DNA of 64,000 nucleotides from Hydractinia symbiolongicarpus (lineage: Eukaryota; Cnidaria; Hydrozoa; Anthoathecata; Hydractiniidae): NCBI RefSeq assembly GCF_029227915.1, contig NC_079880.1, forward strand, positions 1 to 64,000. The letters run 5' to 3'. Shown here piece after piece: positions 9,793 through 20,789 of the stretch. The position numbers and the translations under genes are program-made. The notes beneath the pieces are model-generated. The model ran no database searches. It saw nothing but the letters and a program-made list of their open reading frames with translations, and was not told the DNA's origin. How positions within the stretch are numbered: position 1 is the stretch's first letter; each line of letters begins with the position of its first letter.

Positions 9793-10615
9793 AGGTGGCA
9801 GTAACCCTTCTTTAGCTGTCCAAATAGCTGAATTATTTACTCAGTGTTTTATTTATACCATTTTATTTTACTATTTCCTAGAAATATAGGCCTTAATACA
9901 TAAGAAAATGATTTTAACTTAACACTAAAATTGCTGAGTCAGCAGAAATTTCTTTTTAAAAATGTTTCAAAAACAAGAAAAACTTTTTACAATCTCGTTA
10001 TTTTTCATCAGCTTCTGTTTTTAAATGAACCTTGGGTTAACCCTGTTAAAACGGTGTGCGGATTTTTTTTGTTCATTCTTATTTTTTTAACAATAGCCTT
10101 TAATCTTTTTTCAAAAGATTTTTTGTTAGCATCCCCTGCTGCATCAAACGCTGTTAAAAGAAAAATATCCCGAATAAAAAGATTTCCGCACACCGTATCA
10201 TGGCTGCATGATTCACCAAGCATGTCTGAAAATTTTAAAGTAAAACGAAAATGCTATTGAAAGTTACAGCTTGTGCAATGTAGCATAATGAAGATCATCT
10301 TAAATTTCTTCATAATGCGCCATCTTTGTTGTTATTAACGTTTCTCTTTAATAATTACATCATTTCTTTCTGTACAATTTCACAACCATGTAGACTTAAA
10401 CTATACTCGGGAAAACTAATTAATTATTCATGAATTTTATTTTAAAGAGGAATTTTTAAGGCTAAATATTTTTGGTGAAAGATAATAGTATTATAGCCAT
10501 AAAATCGTGACAAGTGTGTTATAACAGAAAAAATTGGATATATATAGTCTGAAAATAACCTTACGTCACCAATTATGTAAAAAAAATCCGATTTTTAAAA
10601 GGATTACTGCCACCT
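9793..10615. mobile_element. Non-autonomous inverted-repeat element, about 823 bases
   Basis: Ends are AGGTGGCAGTAACCCTT at 9793-9809 and its reverse complement at 10599-10615, with one difference. The short open frames inside (for example 9931-10260) are A/T-rich and not protein-like. It contains a second, smaller inverted-repeat element at 10051-10196. Confidence 0.78.
10051..10196. mobile_element. Small MITE nested in the previous element
   Basis: A 146-base foldback with ends ACGGTGTGCGGA and TCCGCACACCGT, followed and preceded inside by T and A runs. It is wholly within 9793-10615, so it probably inserted later or arose inside it. A short direct similarity, ctgttaaaa, occurs beside its left end and again at about 10151. 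Confidence 0.7.
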
Positions 10616-11324
10616 TAAAATAATGTTTTATTATTGTAATAACATATACAGTACCGCTTAAATGTACACAAGTTTTAGGATCTCATGTCTCATTTCTACA
10701 TAAATATCTCTTATTCATTACCTCTTTTGTAGACTGCGTAATTGAAGAATTAAAAACAGCGCTTCATTTTTTGCGTTTTTATTTCCATGTGATTTCTTTG
10801 AATAATATTACTCGCTACAGTTTTATTTAGGAGCTTGATTGTTCACGCACATAAGGAATGAGTTCGTATTTTAGGCGAGTTATTATTCACTTGTCTAACA
10901 CATTTTAGGACCGTGCCAAGGTGCATGCGTGCGATCGCGCACCTAATATGAGGCAGTCTGCAAAATCATTTCTATACATCTTAAATAACGAAACGTTGTG
11001 GTAAAAAAAAATAGTTAGGTGTGATTCACACTGGCTAATATTCACATTGCACTTGTAAATTTTGCTTACAAGTGCGATTTTTTGCACTCCATATAGCACT
11101 GGTAATTTTTTAGCGGGTGCTTTTTCTGGCTCTGGCCTGACATATTAGAAAAGTTAAATCATTGTGGGTATTAAATGTGTGTTTTTGTAAAATAACCTTC
11201 ACACAAAAAATCATTGCTACCTGTTTTGTTTTGTCTTAAAATGTTTGTATGTTTTTTTGTGTCATAAAACAAACGATACAAAGTACATTATATACTTCGT
11301 TATGCTAAACGAAAACAATATTAA
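10616..11324. repeat. Non-coding stretch with hairpins and a diverged transposon end
   Basis: Bases 10903-10950 resemble the right subterminal part of the 11839-12898 element (shared TTTAGG, GTGCCA.GG and GCGTGCGATCGC), so this is probably the end of a related copy. A perfect 10-base-pair hairpin, GCACTTGTAA with loop attttgc, lies at 11049-11075. A possible donor at 10721 on the minus strand could belong to an upstream exon of the SET gene. Nothing else is seen. Confidence 0.5.
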
Positions 11325-13920
11325 AGGTACTGTCCGATTAAAAAACAATATCTTTTCTTTTGTTTTATTAAGTATCAAAAATAACGAAGATTGCACTCTT
11401 AAACAACAAAGATTTATCCAATACTTAGCACCATCGTTTGTTTGTTTTGATCTTGCTGCACTAGCCTACCATCTTCACGAACTTTCGAACGCGGCAAAAG
11501 GACTGGGTCAATTCATTATTCAGCACATTTTTGCTTGTGACGTAGTTACCTGGCTTCTTATTAGGCGAACCCCCCGGACTTGCGCATCGAACTAAATGTT
11601 TATTTATATTTTTTTTCCTTTGTTTAAAAAAGTTCTTCATGAAGATAGCAATGAATGAAAATAATTCGCAGGTTCTAGGATTTCAATTCGAGCCGGAAAG
11701 AACAGCGAATGATGAGCTAGTTCCGACTTTTCAAGACGTAGACGAACATAACATTGGAAACCTTGTTGCTCCTACTCCTAAATGTGAGAGGATGCCCTCT
11801 GAAGTGTAGAATGTTTTTGCTGTCACGAGACAGACTCTCAGTCTTTTTCAGGAATATTTGAGTAGGTGTGCGATGATTCGCACGTGTAAATCAAGTAACG
11901 CGTGCGATGTAAAACGCACGTGCAAAGAATGTTACGCCTGCGATACGGGCTCCGAGGTTATTTTTGTTGCGCATTCATTTTGCGGTAGAAAAGTGGGGGA
12001 CGTTTTAAATCGTAAACCCCAAACACGATGATCGAGCGTCTACTGGTATAGCGACTCTCTCAATCTTAACTTCCTTTTCTACATGTCCGAAATAGTATGC
12101 ATGACTATACTGTCATTTTTATATTTATTGTTTATTTTTCACAAGCAAATAGGCAATGCTTTGTTTTCAAATTAAAAAAAATCTTTATCCACGTGGCTTA
12201 AATAAAACTTCAAAATTCATTCAAAAAGTTCAGCTACACTTTAACAAAATTTTTACAGAAAAAAATTTATACCGCCCGTGGGTTTCGGTTTTACAGGCAT
12301 AAAGAAAAAATCCATTAAATTCGGACCTGCTATGGTTTCCAATTATTTTGTCAAATGAAGAAATTATCTACAATTAAATCCATGATAAAATGTCTATTCC
12401 GCCTGTAAGTGCAGTTTTGCAGACTTGCTTCATCCGTGCTCCGTCGGCGTTCACCTCCGCATTAGTTAAGAACCGCATGGCTGGATTTCTTGTGTAAGAC
12501 CTGGTTACCAACGACGAAGGGGCCAGGCAAAAGAGATTTATGTCTACGTAGTTCTTTTAACTAAGTCAGGAGTCGGTGAATTAGCTAGGATGGTCAGGTT
12601 GGCTATGAATAGGCTTGCTCGTGGATTAAAAGGACCAGGACTATTCAATAATTTCTGAGATCTAAAAGTGTCCAACCAATACGGAAATCTATCGGACGTT
12701 TTGTCTGACGACTGTCCAAAAATTATTTCGAGGGCTGCCATCGCACGCTACATCGCACGCTACAAAATGGATTTTATAGGTTGATTTTGAAAACTCAATA
12801 TTTATTTTTCAGGCGTGCGATTAATCACACGCCTGAAACGATTTAGGCGTGTGCCAGGGCGTGCGCGTGCGATCGCACTCCTCTCCTGAAAAAGACTGGA
12901 CTCTATTAAATATTTTCAATTACATGGTATAAAAGTTTCTACTCCTTCATGAGTAATTCTTAGATGCGAGTGTGATTGAGTAATATTGTAATATTTTTCA
13001 GATAAAAAATGTATTACGGAACACGAAGAATTCCGAGCGGTGGTTTTATTGAAGAGTACGCTGTGAACATCTTTGGTGGCACTCCATGACAGAGAGTTTC
13101 GAACGACCACCTAGTTACCAGCCCCCACTCACCTCCTTAACATCCTTTTCTTTCCTCCGTTCAGATATTTCTCTGACTTTTGGTTTTTCCTTATACGGAA
13201 GATTTTTTTTTGGATCCTTGAGCAGCGAAAAAAAAATTTTATCCTGTTTTTTTCGACTGTTGTTAGTGGAATTCACAACAGCGCACCACGACATTATTCT
13301 GCCTCTCAACCTTACTGAATGTGCGATCTGAGTCTAATCTCTCTGTGGCGGGACATCTAGTGAAGAGGAAACTAATTTTTAATTATTGATTGGTTGTCTT
13401 TAGAGTAGCTGAAACAACTATGCAACCCTAAGGCTAAAGTCATATTGAACTTCAAGTTTTATTAGCGAAAGCTTCTTACTTAGGTTCGTACAGAATTAGC
13501 ACAGTGTGTGTTTACCTTAAGGTCTAGACACATCTCTCGCCTTCGATTTTTTAATTCCATATGAATAATTCATAAAAAGCGGTCTTTCACAATTCAGGGG
13601 GTAAAATTACCATAATTTTTAAACATATAATAAAATATCAGCCCTGGCCCACGTTTTATCTATTTTGGTCAGTTCGGCGCGCTCCAGGTAAATACGTCAC
13701 ACGCGACATATTAGTTCAGCCTCGCTTAAGTGCCTATCATCCGCCATCCATATAAACAATCGAAGCGAGAGACCGCATGCTTTTTTGTAAACAAGAATGA
13801 GATATTGTTCAGTTGGTGTTAGGAAAGAAAACAAATAATTATTTAATTATTTTATAGAAATTAGTTCCAAATAAGAATTTTTTGTCAAAATTTTAGTTGA
13901 TTTTTAATCGGACAGTACCT
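11325..13920. mobile_element. 2.6 kb DNA transposon with TTAA target duplication, non-autonomous
   Basis: The ends are AGGTACTGTCCGATTAAAAA at 11325-11344 and its exact reverse complement at 13901-13920. TTAA stands immediately outside on both sides (11321-11324 and 13921-13924), the duplication made by piggyBac and Kolobok-type transposases. I find no transposase: open frames inside are short and have no recognised motif. The element hosts another transposon at 11839-12898, so its own sequence is about 1.5 kb. Assignment to piggyBac rather than Kolobok cannot be made from the ends alone. Confidence 0.85.
11839..12898. mobile_element. 1,060-base transposon with GACTCT duplication, nested in the TTAA element
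   Basis: The ends are CAGTCTTTTTCAGGA at 11839-11853 and its reverse complement at 12884-12898. GACTCT flanks it at 11833-11838 and 12899-12904. Subterminal sequence is rich in GTGCGAT/ATCGCAC foldbacks, for example gtgcgatgattcgcac near 11868 and a near-palindrome at about 12812-12836. No transposase frame is seen, so it is non-autonomous. A six-base duplication is compatible with IS3EU-type elements, but I do not assign a superfamily. Confidence 0.82.
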
Positions 13921-13924
13921 TTAA

Positions 13925-14881
13925 GTGCTTTGTTTAAAGTAAAAAGTACAAACGAAGTCCATACAAACTTTTTTATAACATGATACAAAATGTTTTCTTG
14001 TCACTTAAAAAAGGAATATGGCCACGTTAAAGCTCTGTAGAGACATTTTCTCATCATTTTAAAAATAAATACAACTTTCAAGCTTCATAGAGACGTTTTC
14101 TCATCACTTTAAAAAGAAATATGGCCACGTTAAATATATAATATATATGTAAATATATGGTAGTATAAAGACAAAGTGATTTTATGCCAAATACAAGTCA
14201 AAATATAGTACGTTTATATTAAGCCTGTTAAGTATTATAATTTATTAATTATAATCGAATAATTATTCTATTGAATTCTTCACCACCATCATTTGCATGG
14301 TGAAATTTAGCCCATAGTAGGATTAAGTACTTTTTTCTACAAGAAAAAAAACTTACTTTTGACATTGATGCAAACTTTTATTTATTGTCAATTTACCTAG
14401 TAACAAAGATTTAAATATGCTAAACATGGACCATAATATATTGTTCTGTTTCACATGAAAACCTATTACCATAATCAACTTTTTTTAACATATATATACA
14501 TAGATATTTCAGGGTGTTTGTAGTTGCGGCAATCATGTCTCAGCTGAATAGAACCAACCACAATAATTTACAAAATGATTAATTAAATGTGTGAGTGGGT
14601 CAGGAATACATAGCGGGGTGCAACTTACCGAAAGAGATTCAGGAGAGTTTACTGTATTTAAAGAAACTCCTAGTTTTGCAAGGAAAAGACTATACATTTG
14701 TTTAAAAAATTAAGCAAAACATATACTTTTTTATTGTAGTAAAACATCGTTACTATATCTGAGCATCCCACAAACTACCAAGTCAGAAAATCAAATAATT
14801 TATGACAACATTAATTTATCAATCAAAACAAGATTTGCTTAAATTTGACGGAAAACATAATTCAGATATACTGTGATAGTA
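13925..14881. repeat. Non-coding stretch with a local duplication
   Basis: Two partly overlapping duplications are visible. The phrase aatatggccacgttaaa occurs at about 14017 and 14114. The phrase agacattttctcatcattttaaaaa (second copy with a few changes) occurs at about 14040 and 14088. The remainder is A/T-rich with no gene-like frame. Confidence 0.55.
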
Positions 14882-15132
14882 TTGTTCTGCCCAATCTTAG
14901 GAGACTGCCCAATATTTGGACATAAAAATGCCCAGTTCGTCAAAAGATTAGGCAGGAGACCATGGATGTGACACACAAGCTCTGTTGTTTGCAAGACCCT
15001 ACAAACATTCTCAGGCACATTAAAAAAAATATATTTGGGGTATGTACATCAAAAACGAATTTGCCAGTACTGTTGAATTGACCAGGCCAGATTTGGCTAA
15101 GACGGGGGCCGTTTCAAGATTGGGCAGAACAG
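14882..15132. mobile_element. 251-base MITE with TA target site
   Basis: The ends are TTGTTCTGCCCAATCTT and, at 15116-15132, AAGATTGGGCAGAACAG, one mismatch over 17 bases. TA flanks both sides (14880-14881 and 15133-15134), as for Tc1/mariner-type elements. There is no coding sequence. Confidence 0.8.
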
Positions 15133-16080
15133 TATCATTGGGAAATTAGCAAGATAGTTTGGTGATATTGTTTTCGAAAACGCTGTATTTGATCCAATTT
15201 GATCAATAGACATATAGTTAAAATTGTAATACTATTCTCACTTCAAGGGAAGGTTATATTTTTTGTGGTGAGTCAATAAATGTAAGCTTGCTGTATCAAG
15301 CTGGTTTCTAATGTCTGACATCAAGCAATGACAGATGAGCATTAAGTGCACAAGAAATGTGCATGATTCTGTGCAAAAATGCAAATTTGGACCAGAAAAC
15401 ACACACACATTAAGATTCCAGTATTTTGTGCAATTCAAACAACCATATTTCAACCATGACAATATACAGTAGTAAAAGCTGTTAAATTGAAAGCTATGAC
15501 CTTGACCAAGAGAATAATAAGGCGTCAAATAAGAAAAACTGTTTTTACACTCAGCTATGCTAGCTAGCTATCACAGTGAAGTTAGTTTTAGTCAAATTCA
15601 TAAGAAAATAAAAGAAAACAAAGAAAGTAAGAAACAGAAAATAAAAACACAAGAAACTTTGGCAGCTCAAAGCGCGAAGAACTTTCCCGCGTCCAATATA
15701 TGACGTAATGTTGGTCAATACTGCTACGCTATTGGTCAACAGTTTTTGGTTGCCTTCATATATAAATGGCGAACATAGTTACGCTAAATTCAGCGGTGCC
15801 TGGAGAAATTATGAAAAGGTATATGGTTACAATAGATTACACTTTGTTTTGCCCTCGAAAGGAGATGGTCAGAGAATCTATATACTTTAAATTTTTAAGT
15901 TTTTATTTCCTAGTTACGCCTGTGTATGTTAAGGGGTTTATAATCTTGGGTAATTAGATCATTTTAATTTGTTGTCTTACTTGTTCAGTTATTTTTGTTA
16001 ATGTTTTTTAAATTTCTTATAGACTGAGCAAGTTGAATTTTGTAAACAAACTTTATGTAGACAGTTGTTTCATAAAAATG
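15133..16080. other. Non-coding stretch with promoter-like words
   Basis: At 15713-15775 there are two inverted CCAAT boxes (attggtcaa-like, 18 bases apart) followed by tatataaatgg, a TATA-like word. A small open frame follows, but its product is not recognisable and there is no supporting exon structure. I see no convincing gene here. The arrangement could equally be chance in A/T-rich DNA. Confidence 0.3.
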
Positions 16081-16084
16081 GCGT

Positions 16085-16333
16085 GTAAAGGTTTTAGCCA
16101 TATAGCTGTTCTGCCTGGATAATGAACATTGGCCTGATTAAGAAGTAGCTTGCCCTGGTTAAGAACAGGGCAGGAAATACATAATCAGGGCAACATAATC
16201 AGGACAGGCCGGCTTATTACTCAAAATAATTATTTGGCACTTATAAAAGGAACATAATCAGGTCAGGCCAGATTGTGTACGACAGTCTAATATTATTTCT
16301 CACTTATTATAGAATGAACATAATTGGGGCAAA
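16085..16333. repeat. Cluster of short repeated words, CTGATTA / TAATCAGG
   Basis: The phrase (a)cataatcagg.caggcc and its inverse gcctgattaag recur several times between 16130 and 16275. The phrase ggcca-ttgtgtacgacag at about 16268 has a relative, ggcccacttatgtatgacag, at about 16809 beyond the next MITE. This looks like a decayed repeat element into which the 16334-16798 element was inserted. Confidence 0.5.
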
Positions 16334-16798
16334 GGTGCTGATAAGCCGCAAACGCCTGCGCATATATAAGGGCGAGTTCGGGCGACTTTTCGAATTAAAT
16401 TGACGGTTGTCCGCCGAAACCGCCTGCACTTTCCCGAACTCGCTCGAAACATTCCTGAAATGCAACACCTTGTAACATAAACATGGCGGAAGACAATTAA
16501 AGAACACGCTTGAAGAGAAAGGAGGTAATAAAGTTTATATATAAGTTATTTATCAAGTAAATCTTATCAAAACCATAAAAACAGTTCTTTTAAGAACTTA
16601 GCTACCATATAGTTAGTTCATTCTAATTTTTATACTTTTTTAAATAATTCTTCGAGAGTCATTTATGGTGAATCTTTTTTTCGGGCATTGTTCGGGACTA
16701 TGCGGGTTTTTTTCGGCCAAATACTGAATTTTCTTTAAAATGCCGAACTTACCCGAAAACACCCGCACTTTTTACGGTGTATGCGGCTTATCAACACC
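16334..16798. mobile_element. 465-base MITE
   Basis: Ends GGTGCTGATAAGCCGCAAAC at 16334-16353 and the reverse complement at 16779-16798, two mismatches in 20. Internally it carries a further foldback of cggg/cccg-rich words (ttcgggactatgcggg, acccgaaaacacccgc). No clear target duplication and no open frame of interest. Confidence 0.72.
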
Positions 16799-16862
16799 CT
16801 CGTGGGCAGGCCCACTTATGTATGACAGGCAAATATTATTCTTTATTGAATTTCCGTGCCCG

Positions 16863-17300
16863 CAGGCGTAGGAAATTCTTTAAAACCGACGTTTTTTTCT
16901 TTCGGAGCATTTTTTAAGAAAAAATCGACCCTGGGATTTCACGTTCCTCCGTCACAGATTCAAACTTCTTACCCAAGCTCCCTAACTACTTGGAAGTCAT
17001 CTAAATGACGTTTCAGGCCAAAATTGGTATTTGTTTTCGACAAAATTTGGCACAGTTAACAAAAAAATGTGCTAAACATAATGGTGACATAATAATTTTG
17101 ATTTTTGTCACCTAAATGTCATTTTAGGCCAAAATTGGTCCAAAAATTCTAACTACTTTATTATAAACAAAATTTGGCACAGAAAAAAAGTATGCTGAAA
17201 ATGATGGTCACATCAAAATTTTGATTTTTTGTCAACTAAATGCTGTTTAAGACCATAAACGTTTCAAGCGCAAGACTTTTAACTATCAATGATAGGCTGT
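16863..17300 (+). repeat. Short tandem repeat of about 110-125-base units
   Basis: Three diverged copies of (c)ctaaatg.c.tttaggccaaaattgg begin at 17001, 17112 and 17236. Between them are caaaatttggcacag and a phrase like atgctgaaaatgatggtcacat. The third copy is partial. No coding meaning is apparent. Confidence 0.7.
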
Positions 17301-17486
17301 AATTTTGTTAGCAATTTCTTTTAAAATGTGAGTTTATTATGACACGTTTCGTTTTGTTTCCGTTTGTTTAAGATATAATGTCACATGTGTGCTTTATCTT
17401 CAGAGCTTAATGCACCAAACCTCTTCGAATGTCTGGCACGATAACACAACGAATTAGCAGGTTGTCATCAAATATTTTGGTAGCGA

Positions 17487-17798
17487 GCGGAAATTCTTAG
17501 AGCCCCCAGAGCTTCTTGTATTATGCTTCAGAACAAGTCCATTGACGTCTTTGAAGGAATTCATATGATTGATGCCTTAAAAAGTGCTGCCATAGCTACC
17601 CGAAATCGGTTGATGCTTACCATGACATTTGGTGTGAGAAAGCTATATTTTTAGCTCAAAAAGTGTGTTACTCCTGCAAAATCTGGGACTTGTGGCCGTC
17701 AAAGAAAGAGGTCCAACATTCCTGCTGATAACATTTCAGAATATTTCAAATGGACAACAACTATTCCAATGTTGGTGCTGGAGTTTATTTTTAAGTAA
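17487..17798 (+). pseudogene. hAT-type transposase relic (C-terminal part)
   Basis: One frame on the plus strand reads RASCIMLQNKSIDVFEGIHM, then after one stop GTCGRQRKRSNIPADNISEY and FKWTTTIPMLVLEFIF, ending in TAA at 17796. The block CGRQ..R.N.PA...SEYF...IP.L is a hallmark of a hAT transposase group that includes the P52rIPK-like and TTF-type genes. It stands just before the dimerisation region. The frame contains a TAG at about 17652 and is cut off at both ends, so it is dead. It may have begun at an acceptor-like tcttcag at about 17403. Confidence 0.7.
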
Positions 17799-18708
17799 GA
17801 TGCGCTCTCTCATCAAAATTTAAGTGAATTAATTCAATAGTAAGGTTATATTAAAATATTGGTAATAAATAGTAAAAAGTAATAGTAGTAGTGTCGTAAA
17901 TAATTATATAATAAGAAATACTCTCCCCTTTTTTTTGGTGATGACAAACCTGCTTGATTTCAAAATGTTCCCCGGGCTCAGTAACTTCGCTGACAGTACC
18001 TGGGTCAAGGAGCAACTAAGTTTTTTTCTTTTCTCCATTGATGATTGCGATTGTGATTGCTATAATGACATGATTAATCCATACCTTCCTTTTGTTAAAT
18101 TTTTCACACATTAGTTATATACAAATTGTAACAAAACAGGTAGCTGTAATGATAATATTTTTGCAAGGATTTTTTGTAAAACACTGACCATACACTGTTG
18201 TATGGTAGTAACAAAACAGGTAGCTGCAATGATAATAATATTTTTTAAGGATAAATACACTTATTCTTAGCGTTTAAGTCTTATCATTGAATTCCTGTGC
18301 GTGCAGATGACAGAGCCCCTCTCTTTGCTTCTCTATGTTTCTTTTCTTGCCTACCGGGCTCGGCATGACTCCAGCAGACAGTACCTGGTTTCTGGAGCGG
18401 CAGTATGACTGTCCATGTTGGACTTAACAAGCTATATTTTCAATATGTTTTTCGTTTGTCCTACAGGCATGCTGACGAGCCCTGACATTGGGGGAAACAG
18501 TCTTATTTATTGCGGTGCAGAAGCGATTGCGAAAATATTCCTATTCTGTCATACCTGAGGCCTTACAAATTAAAACACTTATATACGCATTGGTTGCGTA
18601 AAACACGCAAAGACCCGAAGCAGTGTTTTTTTTGTTTTTTTTTACGCTTTGACATAGTAAAAAAATTGCCTACATCCGTGCCTGGCGAGGTAGTACGACC
18701 TTTAAAAA
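17799..18708. repeat. Non-coding stretch with small duplications
   Basis: The phrase taacaaaacaggtagctg.aatgataat occurs at 18131 and again at 18209, a tandem copy about 78 bases apart. The phrase gacagtacctgg occurs near 17992 and 18379 in similar surroundings (ccgggctc.g). No gene-like frame is recognised; the open frame at 18510-18713 has no recognisable product. Confidence 0.5.
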
Positions 18709-20280
18709 TGTAGGTTGTATAATTATAAATGAGACTGCATCAAATTTCTATTTTGCAGAAATAGGGCACACAATTTATTTGTAGTGTTGAAACGTTCCAG
18801 ATTAATTTCAATGTGCAATTGGATTTAGAATAAGTATATATACACCATTTTTCTACTTTGTAGAAACAGGGCACACAATTTATTTTTTGACTTGAAACAT
18901 TACAGGTTACTTTGATTTGTGCAACTGTGGGCTGTTATATTGATTTTTCTATTTTTGCAGAAATGGGGCACACACATTTTTTGACTTAAGGCCAAAATTC
19001 ACACACGGAAAACGTTCCGCGGACCGGACCGGATCAAACAAAAACAAAGCTTTGCCCATGCACATTGTTAGCTCATTACGCAATCGAAACGGAAAATTGT
19101 GCTGTCCGAGAAGCTAGAAGACAGTTGAAATGTTTTTAACTTTTTTTCTGGTCCGCGAAGCGACTAGCATTTTTGACCAATACCAAGCTACAAAATATAG
19201 CCAAGTGACATCAAGAAACGACCGGCAGCAGCAAGCACATGTTTTTTATCCATATTATGTTGTTATTATTGTCGTAGCAACGTAGAAATTAATATTCGGT
19301 CTTTAACGTACTGGAACAGAACGGAACGAAACAGAACAGATTTTTATCGTTATCCGGTTCGGTCCGTGGAACGTTTTGCGTGTGTGGATACTGGACTTAA
19401 AACGTTACTGGTTATTTTGACTTTTGCAGATGCATTATAAATAAGGCCGTATCAATTTTTCTATTTTGCATTACTGAAGCATACGTATTCTATTTTTTGA
19501 CTTAAAATGCTAGAGGTTGTTTTGATTTGATCAACTGTGTTACAAATCATATTGCATCGATGTTTCTATTTTGCAGAAATGGAGCACACATTGTATTTTT
19601 TAACTTAAACGTTACAGGTTATTTTTATTTGAACAACGGTGTTATAAATAAGGCTGTATCGATTTTCCTATTTTGTAGAAATGGGCCACACAATTTATTT
19701 TTTGACTTAAAACATTACAGCTTGTTTTGATTTGTGCAACTGCAGCATAAATAAGAATATATTGTTTTTTTTTTTCTATTTTTGTAGAAACGGGGCACAC
19801 AACATATTTTTTGACTTGTAACATTACAGGTTATTTTGATTTGTGCAAATGTGTTATAAATAGGCAGTATCAATTTTTCTGTTTTTGCAGAAATGGGGCA
19901 CACATTCTATTTTTTGTGTTGAATCGTTATATATTAATTTCAATGTGCAACTGGATGAAGAATAAGAATACAACATTTTTCTATTTTGTAGAAATGGGGC
20001 ACACAACATATTTTTTGACTTAAACGTTACAGGTTATTTTGAGTTGTTCAACTGCGTTATGAAAGGCAGTATCAATTTTTCTGTTTTTACAGAAATGGGG
20101 CACACATTATATTTTTTTTTTACTTAAAAGTTGCAGATTATTTTGACTTGTGTAGCTGCGTTATGAATAAAGGCTGTATCAATATTTCTATTTTTTCAGA
20201 AATTGGGCACACATTCTTTTTTGTGTTAAAACATACATCTTAATTTCAATGCGCACCTGGGTTTACAATAAGAATTATAC
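18709..20280 (+). repeat. Diverged left flank of the 105-base tandem array
   Basis: About a dozen irregular copies of a unit whose core is ttctattttgcagaaatggggcacac followed by t-rich sequence and gacttaaaacgttacagg. Copies differ in length and sequence far more than those from 21100 on. Short open frames here simply read the repeat. A hAT-like MITE at 18990-19393 interrupts it. Confidence 0.8.
18990..19393. mobile_element. hAT-like MITE, about 404 bases
   Basis: Long inverted ends: 18999-19034 (ACACACGGAAAACGTTCCGC core) match the reverse complement of 19352-19387 with few differences. The right end read inward starts CAGTATCCACACACGC, hAT-like. GACTTAA occurs on both sides (18983-18989 and 19394-19400), matching the host repeat and a 7-8-base duplication. 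No coding sequence. Confidence 0.78.
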
Positions 20281-20770
20281 GAGTATAGAACCAACATTGA
20301 GCAATTTAATTTTGTATTGACAATATATTTCGATCTTCTAAAATCATCTTCAGGTTTAAAATATATAAAAACAAGATTAAAATCCGTTATATAAAAAAAT
20401 GTAAATTGAGTATCACTCCTTTTTACAGTAAAAAAAATTTATCAACAACCGAGTAAAAATTCAAATGTACAAGAGAAAAGAAAATTAAACAATTGACAAG
20501 TCTCCCATGAGACACTATCCGTATAAATCAAAATAATTAAAATTTTATTACTAAAGTATGGCTTTTGTATTCATTCTTAGTGTTTAACTTAGGACGTATA
20601 TCGTTAATAATCAAAGCTTCAAGAGTCTCTAGATGATGCATTGACTTCGTTGATGATGCTAAAATATCTAAAATTATATAAATAGAATGAAATAAAAAAT
20701 ATAAAAATAAAAGTATAAAAATAGAATAAGTAATAACTAAGTAAGTAAGATAAGTAAATATTATATATAT
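20281..20770 (-). mobile_element. Penelope-like retroelement 3' relic
   Basis: On the minus strand, about 20656-20537, the frame reads HHLETLEALIINDIRPKLNT and ends KSHTLVIKF followed by a stop. This is the typical C-terminus of the GIY-YIG endonuclease of Penelope-like elements (LEAL.I....P.LN.). Downstream (lower coordinates) is the family's terminal repeat, including a hammerhead-like core at 20328-20353. The reverse transcriptase part is missing; upstream of about 20660 the sequence becomes A/T-rich. It is inserted in the 105-base array. Confidence 0.72.
20328..20353 (-). ncRNA. Candidate hammerhead ribozyme core of the Penelope-like element
   Basis: The minus strand reads CTGAAGA, then a possible five-pair stem (gattt / agatc, loop taga), then GAAA. 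This is the conserved CUGANGA...GAAA core. Penelope-like terminal repeats are known to carry minimal hammerheads. Stems I and III and the cleavage site could not be assigned with confidence. Confidence 0.4.
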
Positions 20771-20789
20771 TGGATAAAAATGCACCATT

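Noticed and set aside
11245-11595. A gene at the left end of the TTAA transposon
   Set aside because: The open frame crosses the transposon boundary at 11325 and encodes no recognised motif.
13086-13331. Overlapping open frames on both strands inside the TTAA element
   Set aside because: Both are short, antisense to one another and without transposase motifs.
15238-15528. A 96-codon Cys-rich minus-strand open frame
   Set aside because: Composition is low-complexity, there are no homologous motifs that I recognise, and no splice or promoter context supports it.
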